Of a stretch of DNA of 64,000 bases, positions 1-14,300 are shown piece by piece (within the stretch, counting starts at the first letter, position 1; each line of letters opens with the position of its first letter). Origin of the DNA: Polydactylus sextarius. Lineage: Eukaryota; Chordata; Actinopteri; Polynemidae. The stretch covers positions 12,700,501 through 12,764,500 of the forward strand of contig CM028915.1 of assembly GCA_016801845.1 (NCBI GenBank). Reading direction: 5' to 3'. A program made the translations under genes and the position numbers. The notes under the pieces are model-generated. The model was not told the origin of the DNA. It was given only the letters and a program-made list of their open reading frames with translations, and made no database searches.

Positions 1-57
1 CTTCCACATCTCAGTCTGTAGTGACTGACCTGGCATCACCGGCTTCACAAAGCGAAC
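1..57 (-). CDS. hsd17b4: hsd17b4 exon 21 (cut by window edge)
   Basis: Residues 561-579 (VRFVKPVMPGQSLQTEMWK), open to the left border. The acceptor is GTCTTTCTCAG. It matches the human stretch that begins ARFAKPVYPGQ. The rest of the hydratase and the SCP2-like domain would lie beyond position 1. Confidence 0.94.
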
Positions 58-2357
58 CTGAGAAAGACAGATAGGTTTAGAGAAGGAGGCTGGAGTAATG
101 ACACTTAATAATAAACCCTAATACCCATGTGTTTATGTTGCGATGGCAATGCAGTTTTAATTGTAAAGCTTAAAAGCTTAAATCTGTCAGTGAGCCTCAC
201 GCAAACACAGTTTTGTTTTCTTATCCTCAACCTCTTTTATATTTTCCTGCTTGCATACGTCGTAGGATTCATCTGAATAAAGCGGTTATTTTAACCTGAA
301 GAGAGCCTCCATTTCATGTGCAGACGCATGTGTGTGAGATTTAATTTGCATAATTGCCATATTAAGTCTCATTCATAAAAATCCATAGAGGAAATAAAAA
401 AGGCAGAATACCGCGCCGCAGAGCTTTAGATGCCACTCGGAAAACAGCAAATACGTAACGAATGAAACGGTGTTTAGTAGTCGGATCAGTACACAGCTAC
501 AAATAACATGTCATCAGAGCTGATGTCTTTATAAGATGTCAAATAAATAAAACATCACGTTAAAGCGGATCCGTTTGTGAATAAAATGTGAGGCGGCCAG
601 AACGACCCCGACGGTCTCAGTGAGCAAAGTTATACAGATGAAGGTCACTGAGCAGAATGAAGCGATTTAATAAATGTTGATAGTGCAGGATTTTTCTTTG
701 TGCTGCCGCTTTTTCAATTCCACGTCCAACACAGAACGTTAACCTGGAGAGCAACTTGCATAAAGACTGTCGCTGTATAAGTTGCAATGTGAAAAATAAA
801 TCTTTAAAAAAAAAAAGTAAATAAATACATTTTAAATCAGCGTACATGACCTGTATGTAAAGTTGACATCAAGTTTTTTAATTCACTCAAACCTGGTCAT
901 AATTGGTTCCTGTGTGACTCGCAGTGAATCACCCTGACCCATAAAACGTCGAGGGTTTCCATCGCACGCGCTGCATTGCTTACCTTGATGGCCTTGAACC
1001 TGGAGGGGTCATTGTCAGCAAACTGCTTGAGGACGTGTCTCGCGGCGAAGCCAAACGAGCACAAGCCGTGCAGGATGGGAGCCTTAAAGCCTGAGCGAAG
1101 AGCATTTGTAAGTACAGCACGTTTATTCATACATGAGTTCAAAACACATCATCTGGATTAAAATCGCAGGGAAAGATTTAGTCCTGACCGAAATAAATGA
1201 ACACGTGTGACCGAGTGACACTGACAAAGACGGATGACAGATGTACAGACTCTCACCTCCCATGGCGGCAAAGCTGGGGTCTATATGAAGAGGGTTCCAG
1301 TCTCCACTCAAACGGTACAAGGCAGCCTGAGACCACAGGGGAGACAGACATTGTTTAGATCTATATCTAATTCATAAACTCCTGAACTTCTCATACACAA
1401 ATGAGGAATTAAATTAAATTATCATGAAGGCAAAAGAAGAGATACCTAAAATAAGAATGGCTTTGAAGTGATACGGTTGCAGTCATTAAAACTCCTCAAG
1501 GGATTTCTTCTTTTTTTTTTTAATTCCCTCTCTTTCTTTTCTCTTTTTATTTTACATTACAAACATACAGTCAGCGTTCTTTTTCTCTTTTAGATTGTTT
1601 GATGTCCTTGTTTGACACTTTTCCGTGCCTTCACATTTTTGTCTAACGCTTTATGGTGATTACACAAGCTCAAAACCGTATGTCCTGTTTCCACCTACAT
1701 GTTATCAATGCAGCTGATTTATTCTGCAACAAAACCCACACAGACTCACTCACTTGGTCTCTTGTGGTAGAATCAACCATCACGGCATCTGGCGCCCGCT
1801 GAGGCGGCGGCACGGCAGCCTGGAGGGAGTTAAACAAGAATAAAACCCATTAAACGTCTATTTTTGCAGCATCTTATTTTGGAAATTTTTCGTAAAGTAT
1901 ATCAAATATGGAATATATACTCTGGCTTTGTCGGAGGTTCTCTTCCCCCCGAAGCCCCCAGCTCCAACCACAAACACTGAAAACTGGTTGTAGCACACCA
2001 GCTCCTGGCCGCTGTAGGTGTTCACTGTGAAGCAGCGCAAATGGAAACTCAAACTACATCCGTGGTAGAAAAAGTCAGAGTCTTTGTTTGTGTAAAAGTA
2101 GCAACACCAAATCACAGTAATTGTTGTGGTTAAAGTTCTGCACAAAAAAAACCCACAAACACATCAAAACACATCCTCGTCGTGCAGCAGAGCGGCTCCT
2201 GTGTCAGTGACAGATTGTTATGTATCGTGTTTGTGGTTATCATTACTGCAGCACTGTGGGAGCAGCATATTGATTGAAGCTAATTTTAATTAGCTATTTT
2301 TAAATGTGCCTCTGTGAAGACTTGACAACTAGTAGCACTGTGAAGAACTTTTCCCCA

Positions 2358-2398
<41 letters not shown>

Positions 2399-5300
2399 AT
2401 TTTTTTGGTTTATCCACCAATCGATGGCCGATGAAGGTTAGGGAAGAAGAAAGCTGATATTGTTATACGAGGAAAGAAACCTCAGTGCATTCAACATGTT
2501 TCAGCCTCAAGGATTCGCTAGAGTCGTGTTTTAACAAGAAACATACATTTGTTTGTTTACTAGAAACCTCTACACACATACAATATCAGTGGATGTGTCA
2601 GAATATAAAGTTTAAAGTTGTAGATAAAGAAAAAAAGTGATGAGTAAATGTACTTTTAGCAGCGGTTCAGTTCATTCTAACTCTACTAGCTATATTTTGA
2701 TAATAATAGGTTTATGGGCTGCAGTAGATGCTGATTTAAGGAAGGTCAAAGTGCTCTAATTATTACCATTTACAGTGTGGCAATCACTTTAAATGGTACA
2801 CTGTAAAGTGCCATTATGACATCTAGTAACAATAAACGCAGCGAGTACAACACCTGTCTCAGCCACATTTCTTCATTACGGTACATTTATTGTGAAATTA
2901 GAGCAGAAGAAAACAGACCCATGAAGGCGGACCGTAAAGAGACAATTAGCAGCTGTCAGAGAGAATCATATCCAGACTTTAGTCAGCGTACCGGCTGGTT
3001 AATTTCATTAGGTCACTTCAAAAATATAACCAGGAATTAAAGACAAAGCTGCTTCTGCAGGGCGTCACTGTGATGTGCTGCTTCACCCAGAAATAACTTC
3101 ACTCCAGGAGGATAACAGAAGCTGATTGGTTTAGTTTGTAGAAGGAAAATTACAGAGTTTTCTTGTGTGAATCCTCGGGGAGTGTCAGGTCCCTTGTTAT
3201 TTGTTTTAAGTCGGATTAATTATAGATCAGAGTGCCTCTAATATCACCCATCTCTGTGGAATTGTCAAATAAAAAATATAAGCCGTTGCCAGACTGATGA
3301 TTTCAATCCCTGCAGACACAGACTGTAAATTAACTTGCGAGGCAACTTTTAGGAAAAGACATTAAAAAGTGATAAAAAAAAACAAATGAATATTAAATAA
3401 ATACACCAGATGATAAAAGTTGTGAAACTCACCATCTAGGAGGATGACGGCTCCAGAACCTTTGTCCATCACATCTGCTATGGTTGCCTCAGACGTGAGG
3501 TGACCTGAAAATGTGCGTTTCACCCATTTCATTTAATTCCCACTTTAAAGTGATAGTCTGGAATAATATGAACCCACAGGCTATTTTGCCACATATGCGA
3601 GTTGAACACACCCTGATTTTACGTCGGTCGAAGTAATATTGAGTATGACCGTCTTGTTTTTTACAACCAAATAGCTAACAGTGAAAGTAAGTGGGGCCAC
3701 CAGTCAAACGTATCTAAACTGTCAAATTTTGACCACTAATAAAGCTCAAAATAGAAAGAAGGAGAGAAGAACAAGAAGAGACGGAGATGAAGGGAAGATA
3801 AAACACAGAACCAGACTGTGGTTGTATTTCAGCTCCAGTTCAGTCTGAAGATGCTATTTTAAAACGTCTATCTTTGTTAACTGTGCCTCTCAAAATAAAT
3901 CCATCTCTGCAGCTTCCATCTTATTAAATTGTTTTTTTTGTTTTGTTTTACTTTAACACTTGTACCACTAATTACAAAGTACAGAGTTAAAGTTTGAAGA
4001 GAGTTAATTGTACATCACATGCACTCGCTCCTCTCCATTAGTCACTGCTTTACACACAAGTGTGCAAATATGCAAATGAGCAATATTATCACATGACTCC
4101 TTGTGTGCATCTGCTCCAGACTGATCTTTATGCTTCACTTAATGTTTAAGCAAAATATTAATATTAAGGCAAACGTCTGTGCAAATATTTTATTTTTTTT
4201 AAATTGTGTGTGTATTTTGCAAACACGAGTATGTAAGTAATATTTATCTTGTGGCGTTTCAGTAGTTTAAAATAATAAAGACATTTTCTTAACCTCAATA
4301 TTTGGATCCTTTCTTTTTTTTTTTTTTTTTTAATACTATTGTGGTATCAAAACAGGGAATCAATAAGAACCAGAAGCAGAACTGGAGTCAATAATATCCA
4401 CACAAAACCAAACCCAGTCAGGGATTTATCTTCCCGAAAAAACAAAAGCTTCACTATGTGACTTGAATATAATTGTAACACATGAAAGAGAAACACACTG
4501 GGGCCCGATGATACAACCTAGAGAGATCCTCCCTCCTATATAAGACTCAGATTGGTCTCAGTTACATGACATGTTTTGTATAGTTATGTGAATTCATGTA
4601 AAATAGCTCTAAATAGCTTTTATTGATTTGGTATATGTAAAAATATTTAGTAATAACATAAAGTCTTAAGATAAAACAAAATGTATGTAATTTAATAGCA
4701 GAGAGGGAAATACCTGAGGTTGGTAGAGGTTTGTAAAGCTCCAGATACTGCTCTCCATGCAATACCTGACACAAAACATCAGCACAGAACAGCTGTGATA
4801 CACAATCACACCACAGACTTAAAGCCTCATTAGCATGAGTAATGGCCGTTACCATTGTTCTTCTCGTGTGCAAGGCTGTGTGAAACATACCATATGGATA
4901 CAAATATGCACACGCATATGCACACGCAATGATGTCGGACACATTCACACACACGTTGACACCAAACGTTTTAGACATGAAGGCGTGTGTTTTACCTGTG
5001 TAAAATCTATGTTGAGTCCAGGGACTGAGGCCATACCACCATCCATCATGGCTGCCTGAGAGGGAATAACCCCAAAGGTTGGGAGGCAGCTAAAGTCAGG
5101 ATGGCCTTCATACAAGAACCTACGTGAAAGTGTTCGTGTTACTCAGGCGAGAAAAATCACACTTACAGAGAAATAAAGATTTCAGATGAAGTCGGACAAA
5201 AATAACAGCACAGATGGTTGAACAGGGCCTGTGTTTCTTAGTCTGGATGGAATTTATTGTTTTTGTTGTTGTTGTTTATATATGTCAAGGTAACGCTGAT

Positions 5301-8300
5301 TTTGTTTTTACACACTTTTAACTCATCAGACCCTTTTGAGGCGGCTGCAATCATTAGTGAAAAAATACACATTGACACTAACCTAAGATGGTCTGGGTCT
5401 TTGGTGGACATGCCGACCCCCAACGCGTAGAGGATACACTGTGTGTGGCTGAAGTTGAACGTGGTCGGTGGTAATTTTTGTCCAACTGCTTCAGCCTGAA
5501 AAGAGAAGAGAGGAGAGAAGATTATTTTAGTGTTGACTTCAAGGGCAGAACATATAAAAACGATCCTATAATTTAGACAAAGAAATTTAATGTGCAGTTT
5601 CGAAGCTTTGCAGAAAAGGAGTAAAGTTCACCACATGGTAGATTAACTCCACTCTTCAACCACTGAATACAAATGGCTTAACGGACACTATACATGCATC
5701 CAGAGAGAACTACCCAGGATCTTTTCTACCCAAAAAATACCACTTAGGTGGAACAATTAAGAGGCTGACTACATATTCATTGTTGTAGAGCAACTATATC
5801 TGCTTTTTAGGAGGTAATAAAAGAAATAAAAAACACTTACAATCACAAAGAAGAACATTTGACACATTTAAAAGTAATTCAGCATATTAAAAGAGCAGGT
5901 CCATTGTCTGTCTTACAACTGAAGAACTATTGATTTTTGTTCTTAATTGTGATCACTCCTCGTGTTAACACAGGCTATTAAAAATAGAAGGAAAAAAAGA
6001 AAAATCTCCTAATGTGTTTCTTGATGATATGATGGGAGACTAAATATAGTGGGTTTTTTTGTGCAAAAAATGTATCTGCAAGTTTATTTGAAGATAATAT
6101 GAGGCTTTAGCCAACCTACTTAGATCAATCAAGTGGACATGTTCCAGAGTTAAGTTTTTATAGTGCAAAAGTTGCTTTTTTAAGTTTTAAAGCCACACAG
6201 CAGAACAGAAAAACACTGTTCAAGACAAGGACAAGGAAGGAATTCAATACCAAGACCATTCAAGACCATTATTTTGAAAGACTTCTGCACAAAAACAAGA
6301 GCTATAGATTTTTCTAACCCATCACCTACATTCAGCACATATTATAAAGATATCTTTTTAAAGCAGTGATATTTAATAACGACATCTGACTGTTCTCTTA
6401 TGGCACAATATGTTTTTGTTTATTTGTTTTATTAGGGGTCAAAGAAAAGAGGAGGTCAGAAAGGATGGGCCTAAGGAAAGAACAGAAAAACACCAAAATG
6501 CTGGACAATGCATTGAGTTGGCACTATAGCCTGTTCGATTTAATCTGTGATCTGTGGAACCATCCACAGTAATTCGTTTGAGGACCTGTGGGATCTCGCA
6601 GTGATAAGAGGAATCAGCATTTCAGAAATGTGCCCCTGGGCCGAACCGGGCAAAGCTTTGTAAGTGATCAGCACATTTTTAAGACGAACCCTGAACTTGA
6701 CTCGCGGCCAGGATGGAGGGGCCAGAAATTGAGCAAATGATGTTCGATTGCGCTTGTACTTCAGTTAATGAGCAGCCTGAAAATGGGCACTAACGCCTGA
6801 ACAGATCATCACAGTAATGAACTGTTAATGACACGAAGTCACAAATGACTTGTAAAGCTCATGAAGGTGGAGCCCTTCGATGTACTGTAAATGTTTTAAA
6901 ACCCTAATTAATCCGAGCCTGAGAACCTCTGCCAGATCCTTCAGAGAATCGAACCCAATCTGATCATGAATTTTCCATTGTGGCTCCAAAGGAACCTGGA
7001 GAAACCAGCACTGTGCAGTTGGCGTTCTTGTAGTGCGGTGACTGTGCAGTGCAGGGTACACACACACCCCCACAGAGCCTCGCGTACATCCTCTGATGAT
7101 GATTCACAATCTGCCTAACACCTCCTCTCAGCTGGTCAAATATCACTATAAAACCTGACCTCTGGAGGCCTATTTTTAATTAAAACCGCATTTATGTGCA
7201 TCCAACATCCCTGTACTGCAGTCGTGATCTTATATTCTGTGAGATCAAAGCTGGAGCTGGAGAGGTAAAATAAAAAAGCAGGGGTGGTGTTTGTACAACA
7301 TGTGAACAAATTAGTCAGTTACTTGAGGAAAAACTCCTGTTTCCAAGATAAAAATTAGGCTTGAAGCAAAACTAATTTCTTTTTCTTCCTTTTTTTTTTT
7401 TTTTTTTTTTTTAAATAGCATCCTGTTGGCCTTTTGATTTAAGACAACACCTCATTCTTCATCTCATGTCTGCTCTACACTGTACTCTAACTCATTTTTT
7501 AAAATAATCGCACTGTCTTCTTCTAGACAATGTGCAAAAAGTTCAAGGCGAAATCTGCTCATTATTTGTTTTGCCCAATCAATCGTCCAAAAACTCTACA
7601 ATCCTATAAAAGAGAGCTTGAAACTAATGACTGGGAGGTAAACTTGCTTGAAAATTGACAAGATTTATTAGTTAAATGTCTGCCAATAAGTCTAGGACTA
7701 TTGCAGAGGCTGCAGTTTGTGTTGCTGTACAACTGTATATTTGTTATCATTTGTTACACACAAAGGTATTTGTTATTCTCTCCCAACATCCAGGGTATGA
7801 TTAAAAAAAAAACAGAGATACCTCTTAATATAAAGCAATACACAAACAGCAGCCTCCAAAACAATTATTCAATTAAATGAATACCTAATACAAAAGCTAA
7901 ATATTATGACCTTGTGATGCTCCTCATATTTTGTTTCAAATACCTCAACATGAGACGCAAAAAGGATTTAAGATTATGGGACCTCCGTAGAGCAGTATGA
8001 AATAAATCACAGCAGGGGAACAGTGTGCCATACCATGCCATTGTGAAATGTTCAAATACAACTAATACACAATATGTGTGCAGCACCATATAAAAAGTAC
8101 AACACACACACACACACACACACACAGCTAAGTCATCTGAGGACACAATGGTGACGTTTGTCTTGAGGCTACATTGTGACTCTGCTCCAAACTCTGGTCC
8201 AAACAACACACACACACACACACACACACACATTTGTTTTCATGCCTTGTGGGGACATTTCATTGACTTCCATTCATTTCCTGGAGACTTTCCTAGAAAC

Positions 8301-11300
8301 CCTAGAGGTCCCATTTGTTGGTATCACTTGTCTAACCGTTATCTAAACCTGACCCAAACCTTAACCAACCCTTAAGTCATGTCTTCACCTTCATTTCTTT
8401 GTTTTTTTACATCATGGGGACCAGCTTTTTGTCCCCACAAGGGAGACATGTCCCCACGATGTGAGTGTATAAACAGGGCCCCACAATGTAGGACAAACCA
8501 GGTACACACACACACACACACCCTCTGCCAGAGACACAGTGGAGAGGACAGTGACAAACAAGACAGAGTGTACTGTAACTCATTTAACATTTAGGAACTG
8601 AATCATGATTGTTTTGTGAATATTTGAACAAGGTTTTGTTCTAATTGTTGTATGTATGGATGGTATAAAACCCAAACCAGGAAATCAGATTTATATTTGA
8701 ATTATATAAGATTACATTTTTAAAACGTGATTCTTTGGTGTACTTTTTTTTTTACCTTACCAGTATGACAGCATAGATATAGACAGAAAACATTTAAGAA
8801 AGAAAACGATAACATTCAAATGTCTGTAGATAAAAGTCTTAGTGCTAAGCAAAATGTTTGAAGATTGACAATCTGACATTTAATTTTTGGTTGTAAACTT
8901 TTGTTTATGAGCAGAAAATGACAAACACATTCTAAACTGTATGAAATTTGAGACAATTATATGCTTTTAATATTTCTCACTGCGCTGGAGCGATAATAAT
9001 GCATAAGCATTATATTGACATATATTAATGAAATTTTCTGATATTGCTATTGTGGAAAAAAAAGACGCAATAATTATTGTTATTGTTTCAGTGCTCAGTC
9101 TCAATTATCTCATCTTTGGTGGATAATTATTTGATGTAACGTAATTATACTTGTGGCTCAATATTTTATTGAAGTAACTCAGCCATGTGTGAGCTGTACA
9201 CAGTTCACACTCTGTGATTTAGTGACAGGGAACACAGTGAAGTGAAGGAGCATTCACCCAGGGAGCCATCGCTGTGCTATTGTGCTCCGGCATCTTTTGT
9301 ACGTCACATTTTAAAAGCTAATCTGAGTTGCCACTTGTCTGACGTGTCACCATTTCATATTTACAGGAGACATCAAAGTACTTATGTATGTTGTAGGGGG
9401 CTTTGCTGAGAAGGTTATTATCGTCTCTTACTAAACGCAGTGTGGTGGTATTAAAGAGTCATGAGCTGCCATGTTTGAAACAGTCTGAGATGTTACAGCT
9501 CCACACTTTCAAAAGTCATTACCAACCAACCGTTACAAACACACTACTACAGTCTCAGTGGGAGGAATGACAGGGTATAAGCAAATGAGGCAGAGGAAAA
9601 CATTGATGGGCATGAAGTAACAGTGGTGAAATTAAGCAGAGACCAGAAATGAAAACAGGACAATCGAAGGAAGTAGTCACATTTCTCATACCAGCAAAAG
9701 TATGGAAGCATGATGAGAAATAAATAAAAATTATATTATTTATTCATATTTTCAATACTTCCAAGCATTTTAAAACAATAATAACTAATTATGTGATTTA
9801 TTTTATTCATGCAACAGGAGCCAGATAAGCAGCAGGAAACAGATGAATGAACTGAGCAAATAAAACTTATTAATTCATTCAAGTTCATTGAGATATATTT
9901 TTCTCAGATATAAGTAAAAGTGATTCCTTCACAGTTTCCTGTGCTAACAATCCCAAAGTCTCAACAACACCACTTTTAGTACAAACAGCAAGAAACTACA
10001 GTCAAGTAGTTTATCAAATACAAAGTAAGACCTTGTAATAGCTTTTGAGGCCTTTTTTGAGGAAAGAATATATTTATTTAGACATTTTTAAGACCTGTCA
10101 ATACCCTACACATTACCGTCTAAAAACAAGCAGCAATAGCCGTGTTTACTCACAGGACAGATCCCTGAAGACGATGCAGAGGCTGCAGCGGCTGTTGGAT
10201 TTACGCCAACATCTTCTTCCGACTCCACTCGAGACAGCACACTCACAATGGACTGTAGGGACTCTGCACAAAACAAAATACGAGAGATGACAGATGAGTT
10301 GAGTGGAAGCACAACAGAACAAGACAGTGAGATACAGGAAGATGAAACGGCAGATAAAATAATTCACTATCAAGGCCACCCAATTCATCTTACAAATGTG
10401 AAACTCTTATGCCGCAGACCATGTAGGAAGACCGAAATACATCTAAAATCTACTTTGCGAGTGCTTCATAGTCATTGTGACATTTCATCGTTGTACAAAC
10501 AGTACTTGGATCAATGCTGATCAACGTAGATCCACATGTCATTGACAAAACATGAATGACAGGATGGGATATTCCCAAATATGTATTTCAAAATTAGGAA
10601 CAATGATTGCAATTCCGATCATGGCTTGTCTTTATGTGTAAAAACAATTGCAGTGTGATTTTTTAAGTTGTTTCGGTTTTCCTAAAGATTTCTTAAAAAT
10701 AGAATGTAAATATATCCACTTAGGTAACACTAAGAAGACCACGGCTACTAATTATAATAACTCAGTAGAAGGCAGTTACAGAACAGAGGCAGCAACAAGT
10801 CTCAGTAATAAGCTACAAATGAGGAGGCACAACAAAGCCATGCTAATGAGCCCAGCTAGCGCCCGGTGGGACTGCTACCCGAGTTCAGTTAATGTTAGCG
10901 CTGCTGCCCTTTATTCAATTGTACGTCGAGGAGCGTGGAGAGGGATGGAGGAGGCGGAGAGAAATAATAATCAACATTTGCCCTTCTCTTGCTTGTATGA
11001 AACCTTCAGCGAAACACCACTAGGGTTGTTCACACTCAACATCTTATTCGCATTCACTTCTTTTGTCCACCTCATTCGCTTGATCTCTAACGCCATCTCA
11101 ACCTCGCTGTGTTACCAAACTCTGTACATACAGATGACCTTATATTTGTCTGAAAAATTAGTTCACGTAGATTCAGAAGTTTGTCAGCTCAGTTAAACAG
11201 TGTGACTACATGACTTATATGCTAACCATTAATATTCTTTGCTAAATGTGTCTCAGTTCTGCTGAGATGGTATTTTTATCTTTCTTTCCGTTCCAGTCTA

Positions 11301-14300
11301 AAAACCAACAATATTACCTACTTTCCTTTATTCTTATCATATCATAACAATCAATCAGTGTCATTGAAATAATATCAATGGCCTAGAGACAAATATCAAA
11401 AGCTCACATTTTTTTGTTGAGTTGTTGACTTCACTTTCATAACAAATTATGGTTAATGTTACCTGAGTTTCTTAAAACGGATCACACAGAATAAAACTGA
11501 GCACCTGTTCAATGATCATATTGGTCAAAGTATGATGAAAATCCACAAGGACATAATATAGATTTGAATTATTTGCTATTATATGTAACTTTTACAGCAG
11601 TGTGTAGCAGTAATTCCTGATTATATACTAATAACAATGTAACCAGCTCTTCAACAACCAGATGAATTCATTCATTCCATTCAAGTTTTTACAAATGTTG
11701 AAATTTGCCCATTATGAGTCACTGGGCTTCACAGCTTCTGTATCTTGAAGTCGGGTTTCACTACAATATAATCCACCGTCAAAACAGCACCCTGACTTTA
11801 GGTGTATAACATCTCCTGACAGCTTTTAATCACATACAGAAGCATTTTGTGGTTTACTGCCTACAGGCACAAGTTTTTTACTGATTAAATGTGCGTGCAC
11901 ATACACACATGCACAGACGCACACACACCATCTTATGATTAGACTGTGCACAGCGTGTGTGTACAGCAGATGAGGAGTTTTAAGGAGCTAGAGATTTGTT
12001 CCACCTCCAAAATCCTTTGTTAACTCATTAAAAATGATTGTTATTTTAGTGTACACAAACCTAAGGAGCAAACTGTAAAATGATCTCGGCTACTTCAGTG
12101 TTAAGTGTTTGATGACTTTGATTTACTTAAGTAAATCAGTGCAGCTATGCAGTGGTCTTTGATGTGAGTAATTCTAACTCTAACACAGAATGACTCAAAC
12201 AAGCCAGAAAGCAGACCACCAAGGTCATGAAGAGGCGGAGGGACTATCCAACTCCGATTTAGACTCAAATAAAGAAAATCTCAGCCTTTATAAAATCCAC
12301 ACGGCAGTTATGTGAAGTAAAAGGTTTCATGTACAGTATGTTTACTAACGTATGTATTTCTGACTGTTATCGTTTGTGAGGGATGGTGCTTTTATTCCTG
12401 ACCTTGTACAGTACTAGGCTTGGTGGCATCTGTAAAATCACAGATTTTGTCCCACTGATCCCTGACAGCCTCAGGAGTCATCGGTTGGTTCCTCTGTCGC
12501 ACAATGTCTCCCTGAGTACGCTCCCAGCGCACTGCACACATGTACACACACAAATAAAAGAGGTCACTGCATAGTAAAAACCATACACACTATAGTAGCG
12601 GTGAACCAGCGGCTAATGAATATCATAGATGCAAAGAGATGATTTCCTCAGGAAAAAATGCACAATACTTACATTTACCAATCCATCCGGCACCGACCTG
12701 AAAGGACATAAAACATGAGCTGATTTCATACAAAAAAAAAAAAAAAACATATTGTCTCTGTTTATGGACGCTGAATATGTCATTGGTACATTACTGTTCT
12801 CACTGATGAAACAAAAAAACAAACAAAGCTCCAGGCAGTGGAGCGGGAGTGAGACCTCATCTTGCTGAAGACAAAGAAAGAACATGTTTTTTTTTTTTGT
12901 TTTTTGCTGTGTACCTCAAACAGTCCTCCATTTTCCTGACACTGTTCATGACAGAGCCAAAGAACCAGGGGGGCAACATACTCAGGCTTCAGAGATGCCA
13001 CAAGATCTGAATAAAACAAGACAGAGCACACACCAATGCAGTTCAATGGAGCTCATTTTTATTGTACATTTCCATACAACCAACAAGTCCTGAAGGAGTG
13101 CCACTGCCTCAGTGTCTTGGCTTGGTAGTTAGTGTATTATTGAAAAGATGCTATGTTTGTTTAATGTTCTCGCTTTGAAAATATTCCATCTGAGATATCA
13201 CACAAGCCTAAAGCATTCATCCTCTTGCTAAAGAACAAACAAACATTGCTGTTTATTCCTAACCCATTTCACTTCATATCTATACATATATCGACTGTGT
13301 CACAGTATAGTCTTCACTGAACTTGAAAAATATTAGGGTATTTCTGGTCATCTATTTAAGTCTTAACTATGGAATTAGTGAATTAGTGCTAAACATGTTG
13401 GGATGAAGATAAACAAATATTTGGGATTATTTATTCCTATTATTATTATTATTATTATTTATTGGAATTTTAATTCCCATTATGAACGTCTGAAGATTTA
13501 ATATCAGACACCATATGTCTGGTACAAATTTTAATTCCCATTATGAATGTCTGACGATTTAATATCAGTCACCATATGTCTGGTAAAAAGGAAGAAAAAA
13601 TATGAAATGTTGAGCAGGAAGAGTTTTGTTGTTTGTTTTTAGAAAAGCCTGAGTCAGTAAAAACCAACATATGGAACCAAGTCATTCACTAAGGTGAGGC
13701 CATCCTGTGACAGTTGGCGCAACACAGTGTGACAGATGCGACTGTAGACCAACGCAGCAGGGCAACAAAGCCGTTCCTTTAATTTGTCACTTAATACCCA
13801 CGTCAACAGAGCTGCAGTCACAGGGCAGGCACACTATGTTCACAATGTTTTTCATGGTTTTGATGCACAGCGGGTAATGCTAAAAATAAAAGCTTTTTTT
13901 AAATTACCGACAAGCTGTCATTTTAAACACAGAGTTTAGTTTTTTTGTTTGACATAATATCAATAAACAACATGCAGCATCTCATGCTTATGAGCTGATC
14001 TGAGCTACATTTCACTGTATGTGTCCAATGCTGCATTGTCTTCCATCTGAATCATATCATACGTTCTTTTAAACCACATAAAACTTTTACAGCACATGCA
14101 GGAAGAATGATTTCATCATGACTGTTGAAAAGGCCTGTGAATATTAGATGGCAAATTTGCCTGTCAAATGGGAATGCTGTTTCCCCATAAGTTGAAAATC
14201 AACATATTTGCATTACATTACTTAAAAAAAACATATAGCACCTACCTACCACATACCCAGCAGAGCACACAATGCATTATACAGACTAACTATAAGCAAT

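Larger units (their letters stand above)
5496..10153 (-). other. hsd17b4 intron 12
   Basis: 4.7 kb, the largest hsd17b4 intron in the window. It contains an antisense LINE reverse-transcriptase remnant (6545-6713), a poly(T) run (7389-7412), and a dispersed element with CA-rich flanks (8101-8521). The remainder is AT-rich with nothing recognised. Confidence 0.85.

Noticed and set aside
10648..11196. 182-codon reading frame on the plus strand inside an hsd17b4 intron
   Set aside because: No recognisable domain, no codon bias, antisense to the gene and surrounded by AT-rich intron. Chance frame.
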